Assembly: GCA_018667335.1 (NCBI GenBank)
Contig: JABIVD010000060.1
Span: forward strand, 1 to 64,000
Direction: 5' to 3'
DNA length: 64,000 nt
Source of the DNA: Rhodospirillaceae bacterium
Lineage (GTDB): Bacteria > Pseudomonadota > Alphaproteobacteria > UBA6615
Shown: piece by piece, positions 1 through 8,964 of the stretch
How the letters are laid out: the number at the start of each line of letters is the position of its first letter
How positions within the stretch are numbered: the first letter of the stretch is position 1
Program-made: the position numbers and the translations under genes
The notes under the pieces: model-generated
The model's input: the letters and a program-made list of their open reading frames with translations, nothing else
Told to the model about the DNA's origin: nothing
Databases searched by the model: none

Positions 1-267
1 GACGGCCTCGTCCACATCTCCGAGCTCAAGAACGAGCGCGTGGGTCAGGTGACCGACGTGATCAACGAGGGCGACGAGGTGAAGGTCAAGGTCATCGGCA
101 TGGATGACCGCGGCAAGGTCAAGCTGTCGATGCGGGTTGTTGATCAGGAGACCGGCAAGGAACTCGAGGACACGCGCCCGCCGCGTGAGCCCCGCAGTGA
201 CGGTGATGGAGACGGGGACGATCGTCCGCGCCCGCGCCGCCGCCCGCGTCGCGATGCCGCCGAGTAA
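1..267 (+). CDS. pnp: Polyribonucleotide nucleotidyltransferase, C-terminal end (partial)
   Basis: The reading frame is open from the first base and ends at a TAA, so only the last 88 residues are present. They hold the second half of an S1 RNA-binding domain (DGLVHISEL near the start, then [20 protein letters not shown]), followed by an acidic and arginine-rich tail ([22 protein letters not shown]). This arrangement is typical of the C-terminus of alphaproteobacterial PNPase, a 3'-5' exoribonuclease of the RNA degradosome. Other S1 proteins such as RpsA or RNase E are less likely because of the single S1 domain followed directly by this tail. A strong terminator follows 24 nt after the stop. 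Confidence 0.85.
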   Translation, partial: DGLVHISELKNERVGQVTDVINEGDEVKVKVIGMDDRGKVKLSMRVVDQETGKELEDTRPPREPRSDGDGDGDDRPRPRRRPRRDAAE

Positions 268-290
268 TTCGGCCAAAAGCGAATACAAGA

Positions 291-320
291 ACGGCCCCGG
301 AATTTCCGGGGCCGTTTTTT
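291..320 (+). terminator. Intrinsic terminator after pnp
   Basis: A perfect stem (ACGGCCCCGG pairing with CCGGGGCCGT around a 5-nt AATTT loop) is followed by a run of T. It lies between pnp and the convergent molybdenum hydroxylase operon and may act in both directions. The same stem sequence is reused at 6254-6285. Confidence 0.9.
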
Positions 321-365
321 GTTGGGTATTGCTCGGACGCGGCGCCCGATGAAGTGCGGGTGGCG

Positions 366-2615
366 CTACTCGGCTGCCTCGCGCACATCCAGCGCCGCGA
401 GGATACGCGGCGGCGAGAGCGGCAGGTCGTTGAACCGGATGCCGGTGGCGTTGTGGACCGCATTGCGCACGGCCGCCAGGCCGGGTACCAGCGGCACCTC
501 GCCGACCCCGCGCACACCCTGGGGATGCTTGGGGTTCGGGATCTCGATGATGTGGGTGTCGAGCATCGGCAGGTCCGAGGCGACAGGCATGCGGTAATCC
601 AGGAAGCCCGGATTATCGACCTTGCCGTCCTTGTCGTAGAGATACTCCTCGTTGAGCGCCCAGCCGATGGCCTGGGCCGCGCCGCCCTGCATCTGGCCCT
701 CGACATAGGCCGGATGCACCGCCCGGCCCACGTCCTGGAGCACGGTGTAGCGGATCACCCGGGCGATCCCCAATTCGGGATCGACCTCCACATCACAAAT
801 GTGCGTGCCGAAGCCGCCTTCTGCGCCCGTGGTGTTGACCTGGGCACCGGCACCAATAGGACCGCCGGTCTCGTTGGCGCGTGCTGCCAGTTCGGCGAGG
901 GTCAGCGGATCGAACTTGCCCGCATTGGCACCCGCCGGGCGCGCCGCGCCGTCTTCCCATTCCACCGCGTCCGGGTCGATGTCCCAGATCTTGGCGGCCA
1001 GCTCGCACAGTGTGCGAATGACCTTGCCGGTCGATTCGGTGACCACCATGGACGACGCGAACAACACACGGCTGCCGCCGGTCAGGTTCGAGAAGCCGAT
1101 GGTCGCCGTGTCGCCGATCAGGACCGAGATCCGCTTGTAGTCGATGCCGAGCAGTTCGGCACAGATGTTGGCGATGCCGGCGCGCGAGCCGCCGATATCG
1201 GGATGGCCCGTGGTGACCACCACGTTGCCGTCCTCGGTGATGTTCACCTGGGCGGAGGACTCGCCGCCGGCGTTGAACCAGAATCCGCTGGCCACGCCGC
1301 GTCCCTGATTGGGTCCGAGCGGGGCGTTGTAATGTTCATGCGCCTTCGCCGATTCCAGGGATTCGACATAGCCCATGACCGGATAGACCGGGCCGTGGAC
1401 GGCCTCGGTGCCTTCCTTTGCGGCGTTCTTGAGCCGCAGGTCGAGCGGGTCCATGCCGATCTCCTCGGCCAGCTCGTCGAGCACGCATTCGACGCCGAAG
1501 GCGCCGATCGGCGCGCCCGGTGCGCGGTACGCCGCGACCTTGGAGCGGTTGCAGACCACGTCGTAGCCGAATGTGCGGCCGTTGGGGATGTCGTAGGGCG
1601 CGAGGGCGCAGCCGACAGCGCCACGAACCGGTGCGCCCGGAAGCCCGCCGGCCTGCAGCCAGTAGATGCCCTCCATCGCCGTGATCGTGCCGTCTTTCTT
1701 GACGCCGATCTTGATCGTGCTCTTCGAGCCCGAGGTCGGGCCGCTGGCCCGCATGACTTCCTCGCGGGTCATGGTCATCTTCACGGGCCGGCCGGACTTC
1801 TTCGACAGAATGGTCGCGAGCGGCTCGAGATAGACGATCGTCTTGCCGCCGAAGCCGCCGCCGATCTCGGCGGGGATCGCGCGGATGTTGCTCTGGGACA
1901 GGCCGGTGAGCAGCCCCGTCATGGCGCGGACCATGAACTGGCCCTGGCTCGACGACCAGATGGTTGTCTGGTTGTCGGCCGCGACGCTGACCAGGCAGGC
2001 ATGGGGCTCGATATAGCCCTGATGCACCGGCCGGGTCGTGAAGTCGCGTTCGATGACGACGTCGGCCTCGGCGAAGCCGGCCTCGACGTCGCCCTTGGTG
2101 TGTTCGATGGTCGCCGCGATGTTCGAGGGCTTGCCTTCGAACTCGATGAAGTCATGCAAAATGGGCGCGTCGGGTGCGAGCGCATCGTCGATCTCGATCG
2201 CGTGGGGCAACACCTCGTAATCGACCTCGATCAGCTTGCAGGCCTCGGCCGCGATGGCTTCCGTCATGGCTGCGACGGCGGCCACCGGGTGTCCGTGGAA
2301 CAGGGCCTTCTCGCGGGCCATCACGTTGCGGCACATCCAGCGCATGTCCTGGATGCCGAGTGGCACGGGCGTGTCGAGCGGAAAGTCCACGATGTCGGCG
2401 GCGGTCATCACGGCCTTCACGCCGGGCAGCGCTTCTGCCTTGGAGGTGTCGATACCCTTGATGACGGCATGTGCATGCGGGCTGCGGAGCACCTTGCCCC
2501 AGATCATGCCCGGCATGCTCGAATCGGCCGCGAAGGCCGCGCGCCCGGTCACCTTGTCGGCGCCGTCGGGCCGGACCGTGTTTTTGCCGATCCAGTTATT
2601 GTTGGAACCACTCAT
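366..2615 (-). CDS. Xanthine dehydrogenase family protein, molybdopterin-binding large subunit
   Basis: This 749-residue protein is the catalytic subunit of a three-subunit molybdenum hydroxylase. It has an N-terminal a/b hammerhead domain (about residues 20-130), then the Mo-cofactor domain with GGGFGGK at 252-258, AYRAPG at 362-367, and a C-terminal GVGEVPLVPG that carries the expected catalytic Glu. The AYRAPG loop is not the AYRCSFR loop of true CO dehydrogenase, so a CoxL name is not justified and the substrate (a purine, an aldehyde, or an aromatic or heterocyclic compound) cannot be read from the sequence. The start overlaps the upstream 2Fe-2S subunit stop by 4 nt, which indicates translational coupling. 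It needs the molybdopterin cytosine dinucleotide or molybdopterin cofactor. Confidence 0.88.
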   Translation of the reverse strand: MSGSNNNWIGKNTVRPDGADKVTGRAAFAADSSMPGMIWGKVLRSPHAHAVIKGIDTSKAEALPGVKAVMTAADIVDFPLDTPVPLGIQDMRWMCRNVMAREKALFHGHPVAAVAAMTEAIAAEACKLIEVDYEVLPHAIEIDDALAPDAPILHDFIEFEGKPSNIAATIEHTKGDVEAGFAEADVVIERDFTTRPVHQGYIEPHACLVSVAADNQTTIWSSSQGQFMVRAMTGLLTGLSQSNIRAIPAEIGGGFGGKTIVYLEPLATILSKKSGRPVKMTMTREEVMRASGPTSGSKSTIKIGVKKDGTITAMEGIYWLQAGGLPGAPVRGAVGCALAPYDIPNGRTFGYDVVCNRSKVAAYRAPGAPIGAFGVECVLDELAEEIGMDPLDLRLKNAAKEGTEAVHGPVYPVMGYVESLESAKAHEHYNAPLGPNQGRGVASGFWFNAGGESSAQVNITEDGNVVVTTGHPDIGGSRAGIANICAELLGIDYKRISVLIGDTATIGFSNLTGGSRVLFASSMVVTESTGKVIRTLCELAAKIWDIDPDAVEWEDGAARPAGANAGKFDPLTLAELAARANETGGPIGAGAQVNTTGAEGGFGTHICDVEVDPELGIARVIRYTVLQDVGRAVHPAYVEGQMQGGAAQAIGWALNEEYLYDKDGKVDNPGFLDYRMPVASDLPMLDTHIIEIPNPKHPQGVRGVGEVPLVPGLAAVRNAVHNATGIRFNDLPLSPPRILAALDVREAAE

Positions 2616-3094
2616 TGTGCTGCCTCCCGCATGTCGGCAGCGGTGTCGAGCACCGCGCGGACAATCTTGTCATACCCCGTACACCGGCACAGGTTGCCGG
2701 CGAGCCAGAACCGGACTTCGGTTTCGCTCGGGTTCGGATTCTCATCGAGCAGCGCCTTGGCCGCGACCAGCATGCCCGGGGTGCAGATCCCGCATTGCAG
2801 TGCGGCTTCCTCGAGGAACTTCTGCTGCAGAGGATGCAGGGTCTCGCCCTCGGCCATCCCCTCGATGGTGGTGATCTCCTTACCCTCGGCCTCGGCGGCC
2901 AGCATCAGGCAGGAACAGACGAGCGTGCCGTCGAGCGTGATCGAGCATGCGCCGCAATCACCCGAGCCGCAGCCCTCTTTGGCCCCGGTCAGGCTGAGCC
3001 GGTTGCGCAGCACATCGAGCATCGTCTCGCCGGGCGCGCAGAGGAATTCCTCGGGCTCGCCGTTGATGGTGGTGGAAATGTGAAGTTTAGCCAT
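2612..3094 (-). CDS. (2Fe-2S)-binding small subunit of molybdenum hydroxylase
   Basis: The protein has 160 residues, a normal length for this family. The N-terminal plant-ferredoxin-type cluster ligands are Cys42, Cys47, Cys50 and Cys62 (CGSGDCGAC region). The C-terminal helical domain carries CGICTPG (Cys101, Cys104) and CRCTGY (Cys136, Cys138). It passes electrons from the Mo site of the large subunit to the FAD subunit. It lies 15 nt after the FAD subunit gene and overlaps the large-subunit gene by 4 nt. Confidence 0.93.
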   Translation of the reverse strand: MAKLHISTTINGEPEEFLCAPGETMLDVLRNRLSLTGAKEGCGSGDCGACSITLDGTLVCSCLMLAAEAEGKEITTIEGMAEGETLHPLQQKFLEEAALQCGICTPGMLVAAKALLDENPNPSETEVRFWLAGNLCRCTGYDKIVRAVLDTAADMREAAQ

Positions 3095-3109
3095 GGTTCA
3101 GGCGCTCCC

Positions 3110-3979
3110 TTATGTTCGGAAGGTGCGTTCGGCGGCGATGCCAACCGTGCGCTTCAACAGTACCCCGGCGACCCGGGTGCGATATGCGATCGTGCCGCGT
3201 TTGTCGTCGATCGGATTACAGGCTGCACTGCATGCCGCAGCCGCGGCCTCGAGCGCGTTGTCCTCGAGTTTGGTTCCGATCAGCGCCTTGGCGGCGTCCT
3301 CGACGAGCAACACCGTCGGTGCGACGGCGCCCAGTCCGACCCGTACGGCGGTGCAAACCCCGCCTTCGAGGGTCAGATTGACGCCGACACCGACGACGGC
3401 GATGTCCATCTCCGTGCGAGGGATCATCCGCAGATAGGCATCGCCCTGGCCGACCGCGCGCGGCGGAAAGGCGAAGCTGACTGCGATCTCGCCCGGCGCG
3501 AGGCTGGTCCGGCCCGGGCCTGTGGGCACGTCTTCGACCGCAATCTCGCGGCGACCGTCGGGGCCCTGCACCGTGAGAACGGCGCCGGCGGCCACGAGGG
3601 CCGGCACGCTGTCGGCGGCCGGTGAGCCGTTGCAAAGATTTCCGCCGAGCGATGCGCGGCCCTGAATCTGGGTCGAGCCGATGAGGTTCAGGCCCTCCAG
3701 AACGCCGGGCCAGGCATTGGCGAAGCCCGAATGTTTCTCGAGTGCCGCGCCGGATACGGCGGCGCCCACGACGAAGCCACCATCGGCGGTCTCCTCGATG
3801 CCCGTTACGTCGGCGATGTTCTTGATGTCGACAATCAGCCCGGGCGCGATCATGCCCGCCTGCATCTGGACCAGAAGGTCTGTGCCGCCGGCCAGGATAC
3901 GGCCCGCGCCATCGGCACCGGCGTAGGCGCTGATCGCTTCATCGAGCGAGGTCGGCGCCAGATATTGGATATCTGTCAT
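3110..3979 (-). CDS. FAD-binding medium subunit of molybdenum hydroxylase
   Basis: This 289-residue protein of the FAD_binding_5/CO_deh_flav_C type contains the flavin motifs AGGTDLLVQMQAG (about residues 32-44) and LGGNLCNGSPAADS. It is the first gene of the medium-small-large order seen in many molybdenum hydroxylase operons. The frame stays open upstream to 4255, but the ATG at 3979 (MTDIQYLAPTS) is the family-typical start and gives the usual length. The electron acceptor is unknown. Confidence 0.9.
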   Translation of the reverse strand: MTDIQYLAPTSLDEAISAYAGADGAGRILAGGTDLLVQMQAGMIAPGLIVDIKNIADVTGIEETADGGFVVGAAVSGAALEKHSGFANAWPGVLEGLNLIGSTQIQGRASLGGNLCNGSPAADSVPALVAAGAVLTVQGPDGRREIAVEDVPTGPGRTSLAPGEIAVSFAFPPRAVGQGDAYLRMIPRTEMDIAVVGVGVNLTLEGGVCTAVRVGLGAVAPTVLLVEDAAKALIGTKLEDNALEAAAAACSAACNPIDDKRGTIAYRTRVAGVLLKRTVGIAAERTFRT

Positions 3980-4083
3980 GTGTGAATTCCGAAGTGGTTT
4001 CTCTTTCCCCCCTGCGGCCTTATCCGCTCTGAGAGGCAGAATTCGGGGGACCGCAGTTAGGGCAAGGCTACACGGCTCAGGCG

Positions 4084-4110
4084 TTTTGGAACAGCCCGAG
4101 AATGCCAAAA
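4084..4110. repeat. Inverted repeat TTTTGG-N15-CCAAAA upstream of the molybdenum hydroxylase operon
   Basis: Two 6-nt arms are centred 21 nt apart, two helical turns, about 105 nt upstream of the hydroxylase operon start and also upstream of the divergent Nudix gene. The spacing suits an operator for a dimeric or tetrameric regulator, but no regulator gene lies next to it and the arms are short, so this is weak. Confidence 0.25.
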
Positions 4111-4165
4111 TCTGATACTCAATTCTGTCCACAGCCGGCGATATGGGTGCGCGTCTGAATCGCTG

Positions 4166-4195
4166 TTGCAGTCGCGACGTGCGCATCGTTATAAG
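4166..4195 (+). promoter_or_regulatory. Possible sigma70-type promoter for nudix-pit
   Basis: A -35-like TTGCAG and a -10-like TATAAG are separated by 18 nt. The predicted transcription start lies near 4202, which places upstream in-frame start codons outside the message and favours GTG 4229 as the Nudix start. Confidence 0.45.
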
Positions 4196-4228
4196 GGCGC
4201 AAGAATCAGCCAACACTGCGAAAGCATA

Positions 4229-4726
4229 GTGTTCCGATTTTCGAAAAGCGTCCAACAGGTTGCCGCACTACCCTTCGCCCGACGCGATGCGGGGTTCGAG
4301 GTGATGCTTGTGACTTCGAGCAAGGGGGATCGCTGGGGTCTGCCGAAGGGCTGGCCGAAACGCCACGAACCATTTGCCGCGGCTGCGATGCGTGAAGCCG
4401 TTGAAGAAGCCGGCGTGATTGGGACGGTTTACCCCCCGCCGTTGGGGGAATTCACCTACCGGAAGACGATGCGCAAGGGCTATGTCGTGCGCAGTCACGT
4501 GTTCGTCTTCGCACTGCAGGTGCTCGAAACCCTGGACATGTGGAGAGAAGACAAGAGGCGCTCCCGCAAATGGGTCCCGCTTGGCGATGCCGCCGGCATC
4601 GTCGGGGACCGGGATGTGGCGCGGCTTCTCACCGAAATCGCCGCTGGCGACACACTGCACACTGTACTCGCTGAATTGGATGCCGCGCGCGCAGCTGCGC
4701 CGGATATTCAGCCGAATTCATGCTGA
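4229..4726 (+). CDS. Nudix hydrolase
   Basis: A complete Nudix box is visible: a GWPKRHE segment followed after seven residues by REAVEEAGV, fitting GX5EX7REUXEEXGU. These enzymes hydrolyse a nucleoside diphosphate linked to another group, or diphosphoinositol polyphosphates; the substrate is not shown. From GTG 4229 the protein has 165 residues and begins VFRFSKSVQQVAALPF. The frame continues up to a TTG at 4166, but that codon falls inside the likely promoter. The gene ends 16 nt before the phosphate transporter gene, so the two probably form one transcript and a role in phosphate or polyphosphate metabolism is a reasonable inference. Confidence 0.82.
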   Translation: MFRFSKSVQQVAALPFARRDAGFEVMLVTSSKGDRWGLPKGWPKRHEPFAAAAMREAVEEAGVIGTVYPPPLGEFTYRKTMRKGYVVRSHVFVFALQVLETLDMWREDKRRSRKWVPLGDAAGIVGDRDVARLLTEIAAGDTLHTVLAELDAARAAAPDIQPNSC

Positions 4727-4742
4727 CCCGAAAGGACGGCCG

Positions 4743-6230
4743 ATGAGCCTGACAAAGAAGTCCCTCGACAAGGATCTGGAAAAGATCGTCCACGTCGAGG
4801 CCGCGACACGGACGATGGGCGGCACCTTGGGGGCCCATGGCATCGCCGTCGTGTTCCTCGGCCTGTCCGCGCTGCTGGCCGCGGCGCTGGTGGGGGTGAC
4901 CTCCGACACGGCCATCGTCGTCGTCGCCGCCATCCTCGGCGGTTATATGGCGCTGAATATCGGCGCCAACGACGTGGCCAACAATGTGGGCCCGGCCGTG
5001 GGTTCGCGAGCGCTCACCCTGGTTGGGGCGCTGGTGATCGCCGCCGTCTTCGAGAGTGCGGGCGCGCTGCTCGCCGGCGGTGACGTCGTCAGCACTATCT
5101 CCAAGGGGATCATCGACCCCTCGCTCGTGGATGACGCCAGCGTATTCGTTTTGGCGATGATGGCGGCGCTCATCGCTGCGGCGCTTTGGGTCAACCTTGC
5201 CACCCTCGTCGGGGCGCCCGTGTCCACGACCCATGCGGTCGTCGGCGGGGTCATGGGGGCGGGCATCGCCGCCGTCGGCTTCCAGCTCGTCAACTGGGGC
5301 ACGATGGGCGCGATCGCCGCGAGCTGGGTCATCTCGCCGCTGCTGGGCGGGCTCATCGCCGCGGCGTTTCTCGCCTTCATCAAGGTCAATCTGATCTATC
5401 AGGCAGACAAGATCGCGGCGGCGCGGCGCTGGGTGCCGTTGCTGGTGGCGATCATGGCCGGCGCGTTCGCCTGGTATCTCGCTATCAAGGGGTTCAAACG
5501 GATATGGCGACCCGACACGGAGATGGTCGCGATCATCGCCTTGGGTACCTTCGCCGCCGTATGGGCGATCATGCGTCCGTTGATCCGCCGCCAGTCCGAG
5601 GGCATGGAGAACCGCAACCAGTCGCTCCGGGTGCTGTTCCGGATTCCGCTGATCTGCTCGGCGGCGCTGCTCTCATTCGCGCACGGGGCCAACGACGTGG
5701 CGAACGCGATTGGCCCGCTGGCCGCGATCCTGAGCACGGTCCAGTCGGGCGATATCGCCAGCAAGGTGGAGGTGCCGATCTGGATCATGACCATCGGCGC
5801 GTTTGGCATCAGCCTCGGCCTGTTCCTGTACGGGCCCAAGTTGATCCGCATGGTTGGCGACCAGATCACCAAGATGAACCCGATGCGCGCCTATTGCGTG
5901 GCATTGGCGGCAGCGATCACCGTGATCATCGCGTCCTGGCTCGGCCTGCCGGTCAGCTCGACGCATATCGCCGTCGGCGCCGTCTTCGGGGTCGGGTTCT
6001 TCCGCGAGTACTACACCAAGCGCAGCAAGAAGCGGCGCGAGATGGTGACGCGCGCCGGTAACGCCAACGCAGAAGCAGAGGATGAACCCTTGCCGCCCGA
6101 GGTGGTGCGGCACCGCAAGCTGGTGCGGCGCTCGCACTTCCTGACCATCATCGCCGCATGGGTGATCACCGTGCCGGCTACGGCGATCATGTCGGCACTG
6201 GTCTTCTTCGGGCTGTCGCTGGTGGTGTAG
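4743..6230 (+). CDS. Inorganic phosphate transporter, PiT family
   Basis: The 495-residue membrane protein has the duplicated PHO4/PiT signature: GANDVANNVGPAVGSRAL in the N-terminal half and HGANDVANAIGPLAAI in the C-terminal half, separated by a hydrophilic loop. About ten to twelve hydrophobic segments are visible. The family moves phosphate (often as a metal-phosphate complex) with H+ or Na+. The ATG at 4743 is preceded by an AAGGA ribosome-binding site. PiT genes are often paired with a DUF47/PhoU-like gene; none is seen here, and the partner is a Nudix hydrolase instead. Confidence 0.93.
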   Translation: MSLTKKSLDKDLEKIVHVEAATRTMGGTLGAHGIAVVFLGLSALLAAALVGVTSDTAIVVVAAILGGYMALNIGANDVANNVGPAVGSRALTLVGALVIAAVFESAGALLAGGDVVSTISKGIIDPSLVDDASVFVLAMMAALIAAALWVNLATLVGAPVSTTHAVVGGVMGAGIAAVGFQLVNWGTMGAIAASWVISPLLGGLIAAAFLAFIKVNLIYQADKIAAARRWVPLLVAIMAGAFAWYLAIKGFKRIWRPDTEMVAIIALGTFAAVWAIMRPLIRRQSEGMENRNQSLRVLFRIPLICSAALLSFAHGANDVANAIGPLAAILSTVQSGDIASKVEVPIWIMTIGAFGISLGLFLYGPKLIRMVGDQITKMNPMRAYCVALAAAITVIIASWLGLPVSSTHIAVGAVFGVGFFREYYTKRSKKRREMVTRAGNANAEAEDEPLPPEVVRHRKLVRRSHFLTIIAAWVITVPATAIMSALVFFGLSLVV

Positions 6231-6253
6231 GCGACACAGCTGCGTTGAAACGA

Positions 6254-6285
6254 AAACGGCCCCGGAATCCCGGGGCCGTTTTTCA
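6254..6285. terminator. Bidirectional intrinsic terminator between pit and fabI
   Basis: A stem made of AACGGCCCCGG and CCGGGGCCGTT with a very short loop is flanked by A residues on the left and T residues on the right. It can end both the pit transcript and the convergent fabA-fabB-fabI transcript. Confidence 0.88.
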
Positions 6286-6304
6286 TTGTTCTGTGTGGCG
6301 TGTG

Positions 6305-7183
6305 TTACGCGCCGTCTGGCGCCGCGGGGTCGGGCATGCCGATCGTGTTGAAGCCGCAATCCACATAGTGGATTTCGCCGGTGACCGCCTTCGACAGGTC
6401 CGACAGCAGGTAAAGCCCCGCGCCGCCCACATCGTCGAGCACCACGTTGCGCCGCAGTGGCGCGGTCTCGCGGCTGTAGTTGTAGACTTGTCGGGCCGAG
6501 CCTACTGCGGAGCCCGCGAGCGTGCGCATGGGGCCGGCCGAGATCGCGTTGACCCGCACCCCGTCGGGGCCGAGGTCGGAGGCGAGATAGCGTACTGACG
6601 CCTCGAGCGCCGCCTTGGCGACCCCCATGACATTGTAGTTGGGCATGACGGCCTGGGCACCGTGATAGGTGAGCGTCAGGATCGATCCCTGTTCGTTCAT
6701 CATCGCCGCGGCACGCTGCGCCACCGCCGTGAACGAGTAGCAGGAGATATTCATTGTCTGCAGGAAGTTTTCCTGGCTCGTGTTCACGTAACGCCCCTTG
6801 AGCTCTTCCTTGTCGGAGTAGGCGATGGCGTGGACCACGAAATCGATATTGTCCCAGGTGTCGGAGATCGCGTTGAACGCCTGGTCGAGGCTCGCCGTAT
6901 CCGACGCGTCGCACTGAACCATCGCGGCGGCATCGACCGATTCCGCGAGGGGTCCGACCCGCCGCGCGAAGGCATCCGACTGATAGGTGAAGGCCAGGTC
7001 CGCGCCCTGGGCGGCCAGCGCGCGGGCGATCCCCCAGGCGATCGAGTGATCGTTGGCGACGCCCATGATCAGGCCGCGTTTGCCGGCCATCAGGCTTCCG
7101 GTCGCGGGTTGTCCGTCCATGCTTTCGGCCTGTTTCAGGGTTGCGGGACTGGGTTCGGACGTTGGTGCGTGTGCGTCGGCCAT
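6305..7183 (-). CDS. fabI: Enoyl-[acyl-carrier-protein] reductase (NADH), FabI
   Basis: This short-chain-dehydrogenase-type enzyme performs the last reduction of the fatty acid elongation cycle. FabI features are the cofactor motif KRGLIMGVANDHSIAWGIA, the Tyr-x6-Lys pair in NYNVMGVAKAALE, and SAGPMRTLAGSAV near the substrate loop. From the first ATG the protein is 292 residues, about 30 longer than usual. An internal ATG at 7090 (MAGKRG) has a better ribosome-binding site (GGAAG) and would give the normal length of about 261. The ATG at 7183 lies 4 nt after the fabB stop. It is the third gene of fabA-fabB-fabI and a possible triclosan target. Confidence 0.93.
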   Translation of the reverse strand: MADAHAPTSEPSPATLKQAESMDGQPATGSLMAGKRGLIMGVANDHSIAWGIARALAAQGADLAFTYQSDAFARRVGPLAESVDAAAMVQCDASDTASLDQAFNAISDTWDNIDFVVHAIAYSDKEELKGRYVNTSQENFLQTMNISCYSFTAVAQRAAAMMNEQGSILTLTYHGAQAVMPNYNVMGVAKAALEASVRYLASDLGPDGVRVNAISAGPMRTLAGSAVGSARQVYNYSRETAPLRRNVVLDDVGGAGLYLLSDLSKAVTGEIHYVDCGFNTIGMPDPAAPDGA

Positions 7184-7187
7184 CGGA

Positions 7188-8438
7188 TCACCCGTCGTGG
7201 CGCTGGAAGGCGAGGGTGGCGTTGGTGCCGCCGAAGCCGAAGCTGTTCGACATCACGCAGTTGAGGCCGGCGTTGTCGATCCGCGCGGTGACGATGGCCG
7301 CGTCGCCGGCGTCGGGATCGAGATCCTCGATGTTGGCCGAGGCGGCGATGAAGTCATGTTGCATCATCAGCAGCGAATAGATCGCCTCATGGGCGCCGGT
7401 GGCGCCCTGGGAGTGGCCGGTGAGGGATTTCGTCGAGGCGACATGCGGGCGTTGCGCGCCGAACACCTCGTTGATGGCCCCCAGCTCGATGATGTCGCCG
7501 ACCGGGGTCGAGGTGCCGTGGGCGTTGATATAGTCGACGGTCTGGTTGCCCAGCCCGGCTGTGGCCATACGCATGCAGCGCACGGCACCCTCGCCCGAGG
7601 GTGCGACCATGTCGACGCCGTCCGAGGTGGCGCCGTAGCCGACGAGCTCGCCGTAAATCTTGGCGCCGCGCGCCTTGGCCCGTTCCATTTCCTCGAGCAC
7701 GACCACACCGGCTCCGCCGGCGATCACGAACCCGTCGCGGTTGACGTCATACGGTCGTGAGGCGCGCTCGGGGGTGTCGTTGTACTTGGACGACAGCGCG
7801 CCCATGGCGTCGAACAGCACGGTAAGCGACCAGTGGAGCTCCTCGGCGCCGCCGGCGAACACCACGTCCTGTTTGCCCATCTGAATGAGCTCGCTGCCGT
7901 TGCCGATGCAGTGGGCGCTGGTCGAGCAGGCGGAGCTGATGGAGTAGCTGAGGCCGCGCATCTTGAATGCGGTGGACATGTTGGCCGACAGGGTCGAGCA
8001 CATGGCCTTCGGCACCGCATACGGCCCGACGCGTTTCGGGCTCTTCTCGCGCGCGGTGTCGGCCGCCTCGACCAAGGCCGATGTGGACGGCCCGCCCGAA
8101 CCCATGACCAGGCCGGTGCGCTCGTCATGGATGTCGGCTTCGGTCAGCCCGGAGTCGGCGATCGCCTCGGACATGGCGATGTAGTTGTAGGCCGCGCCGT
8201 CGCCCATGAAGCGGCGCAGCTTGCGGTCGATGTGGTTGTCAAAATCCACGTTCGGCGCGCCATGCACATGGGAGCGGAAGCCCATCTCGGCATAGACGTC
8301 TGAATGGACGATGCCCGAGCGGCCGGCCTTGAGGCTGTCGGTCACTTCGGCCGAATTGGCGCCGATCGGCGAGACGATACCCAGCCCGGTGACGGCGACC
8401 CGCCGCAAACCACTGGGGGGCAATCCGTTGTTGCTCAT
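7188..8438 (-). CDS. fabB: Beta-ketoacyl-ACP synthase I, FabB
   Basis: This 416-residue condensing enzyme elongates acyl-ACP, including unsaturated intermediates made by FabA. The active-site Cys is in [12 protein letters not shown], and the two catalytic His residues are in [11 protein letters not shown] and [13 protein letters not shown]. The gene follows fabA by 4 nt, the usual pairing for FabB rather than FabF. ATG 8438 ([10 protein letters not shown]) is chosen; an open upstream extension to 8471 would run into fabA. Confidence 0.94.
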   Translation of the reverse strand: MSNNGLPPSGLRRVAVTGLGIVSPIGANSAEVTDSLKAGRSGIVHSDVYAEMGFRSHVHGAPNVDFDNHIDRKLRRFMGDGAAYNYIAMSEAIADSGLTEADIHDERTGLVMGSGGPSTSALVEAADTAREKSPKRVGPYAVPKAMCSTLSANMSTAFKMRGLSYSISSACSTSAHCIGNGSELIQMGKQDVVFAGGAEELHWSLTVLFDAMGALSSKYNDTPERASRPYDVNRDGFVIAGGAGVVVLEEMERAKARGAKIYGELVGYGATSDGVDMVAPSGEGAVRCMRMATAGLGNQTVDYINAHGTSTPVGDIIELGAINEVFGAQRPHVASTKSLTGHSQGATGAHEAIYSLLMMQHDFIAASANIEDLDPDAGDAAIVTARIDNAGLNCVMSNSFGFGGTNATLAFQRHDG

Positions 8439-8442
8439 GCGT

Positions 8443-8964
8443 TTAATCCTTGCTCGGCGGGAACAGACCAACCTTCAGCCCGGCCGTGGTGTAGACCGTT
8501 TCGCCGTCGAGTTCCGCCAGGCCGTCGGCGATGGCCAGTGCCACACCGCGCTTGATGACCTTTTTGACGTCGATCTGATAGCGCAGCAGCTTGCTTTCCG
8601 GCTTCACTTCCCCGGCGAATTTGACCTCGCCGACGCCGAGCGCGCGGCCCGGTCCCGGCAGGCCCTGCCAGCCGAGGAAGAAGCCGAGCAACTGCCAGAG
8701 CGCATCGAGGCCCAGGCAGCCGGGCATAATGGGATCGCCCTCGAAATGGCAGCCGTAGAACCAGAGGTCCGGCTTGATATCCAGTTCGGCGACGATCAGC
8801 CCCTTGCCGTGTTCACCGCCATCGATGGAAATCTCGGTGATCCGGTCGAACATCAGCATGGGCGGCAGGGGCAATTGCGCATTGCCCGGCCCGAACAGCT
8901 TGCCGTGTCCGCATTGGATGAGGTCTTCGTAGGAGAAACTGGATTTCTGGGTGAAATCGTTCAT
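8443..8964 (-). CDS. fabA: 3-hydroxydecanoyl-ACP dehydratase/isomerase, FabA
   Basis: This 173-residue enzyme introduces the double bond in anaerobic unsaturated fatty acid synthesis. The catalytic His lies in [14 protein letters not shown] and the catalytic Asp in CLGLDALWQ, both matching E. coli FabA closely, and the length matches (172 in E. coli). ATG 8964 (MNDFTQKSS) is chosen; upstream codons to 9048 are open but lack similarity. It heads the fabA-fabB-fabI operon, divergent from irr. Confidence 0.95.
   Translation of the reverse strand: MNDFTQKSSFSYEDLIQCGHGKLFGPGNAQLPLPPMLMFDRITEISIDGGEHGKGLIVAELDIKPDLWFYGCHFEGDPIMPGCLGLDALWQLLGFFLGWQGLPGPGRALGVGEVKFAGEVKPESKLLRYQIDVKKVIKRGVALAIADGLAELDGETVYTTAGLKVGLFPPSKD

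Noticed and set aside
366-2615. Aerobic CO dehydrogenase large subunit (CoxL)
   Set aside because: The active-site loop is AYRAPG, not the AYRCSFR of CO dehydrogenases.
354-3083. Very long open frame on the plus strand opposite the molybdenum hydroxylase genes
   Set aside because: It is an antisense shadow in GC-rich DNA; the minus strand encodes two clear, motif-bearing subunits with proper overlaps, and the plus translation shows no recognisable domain.
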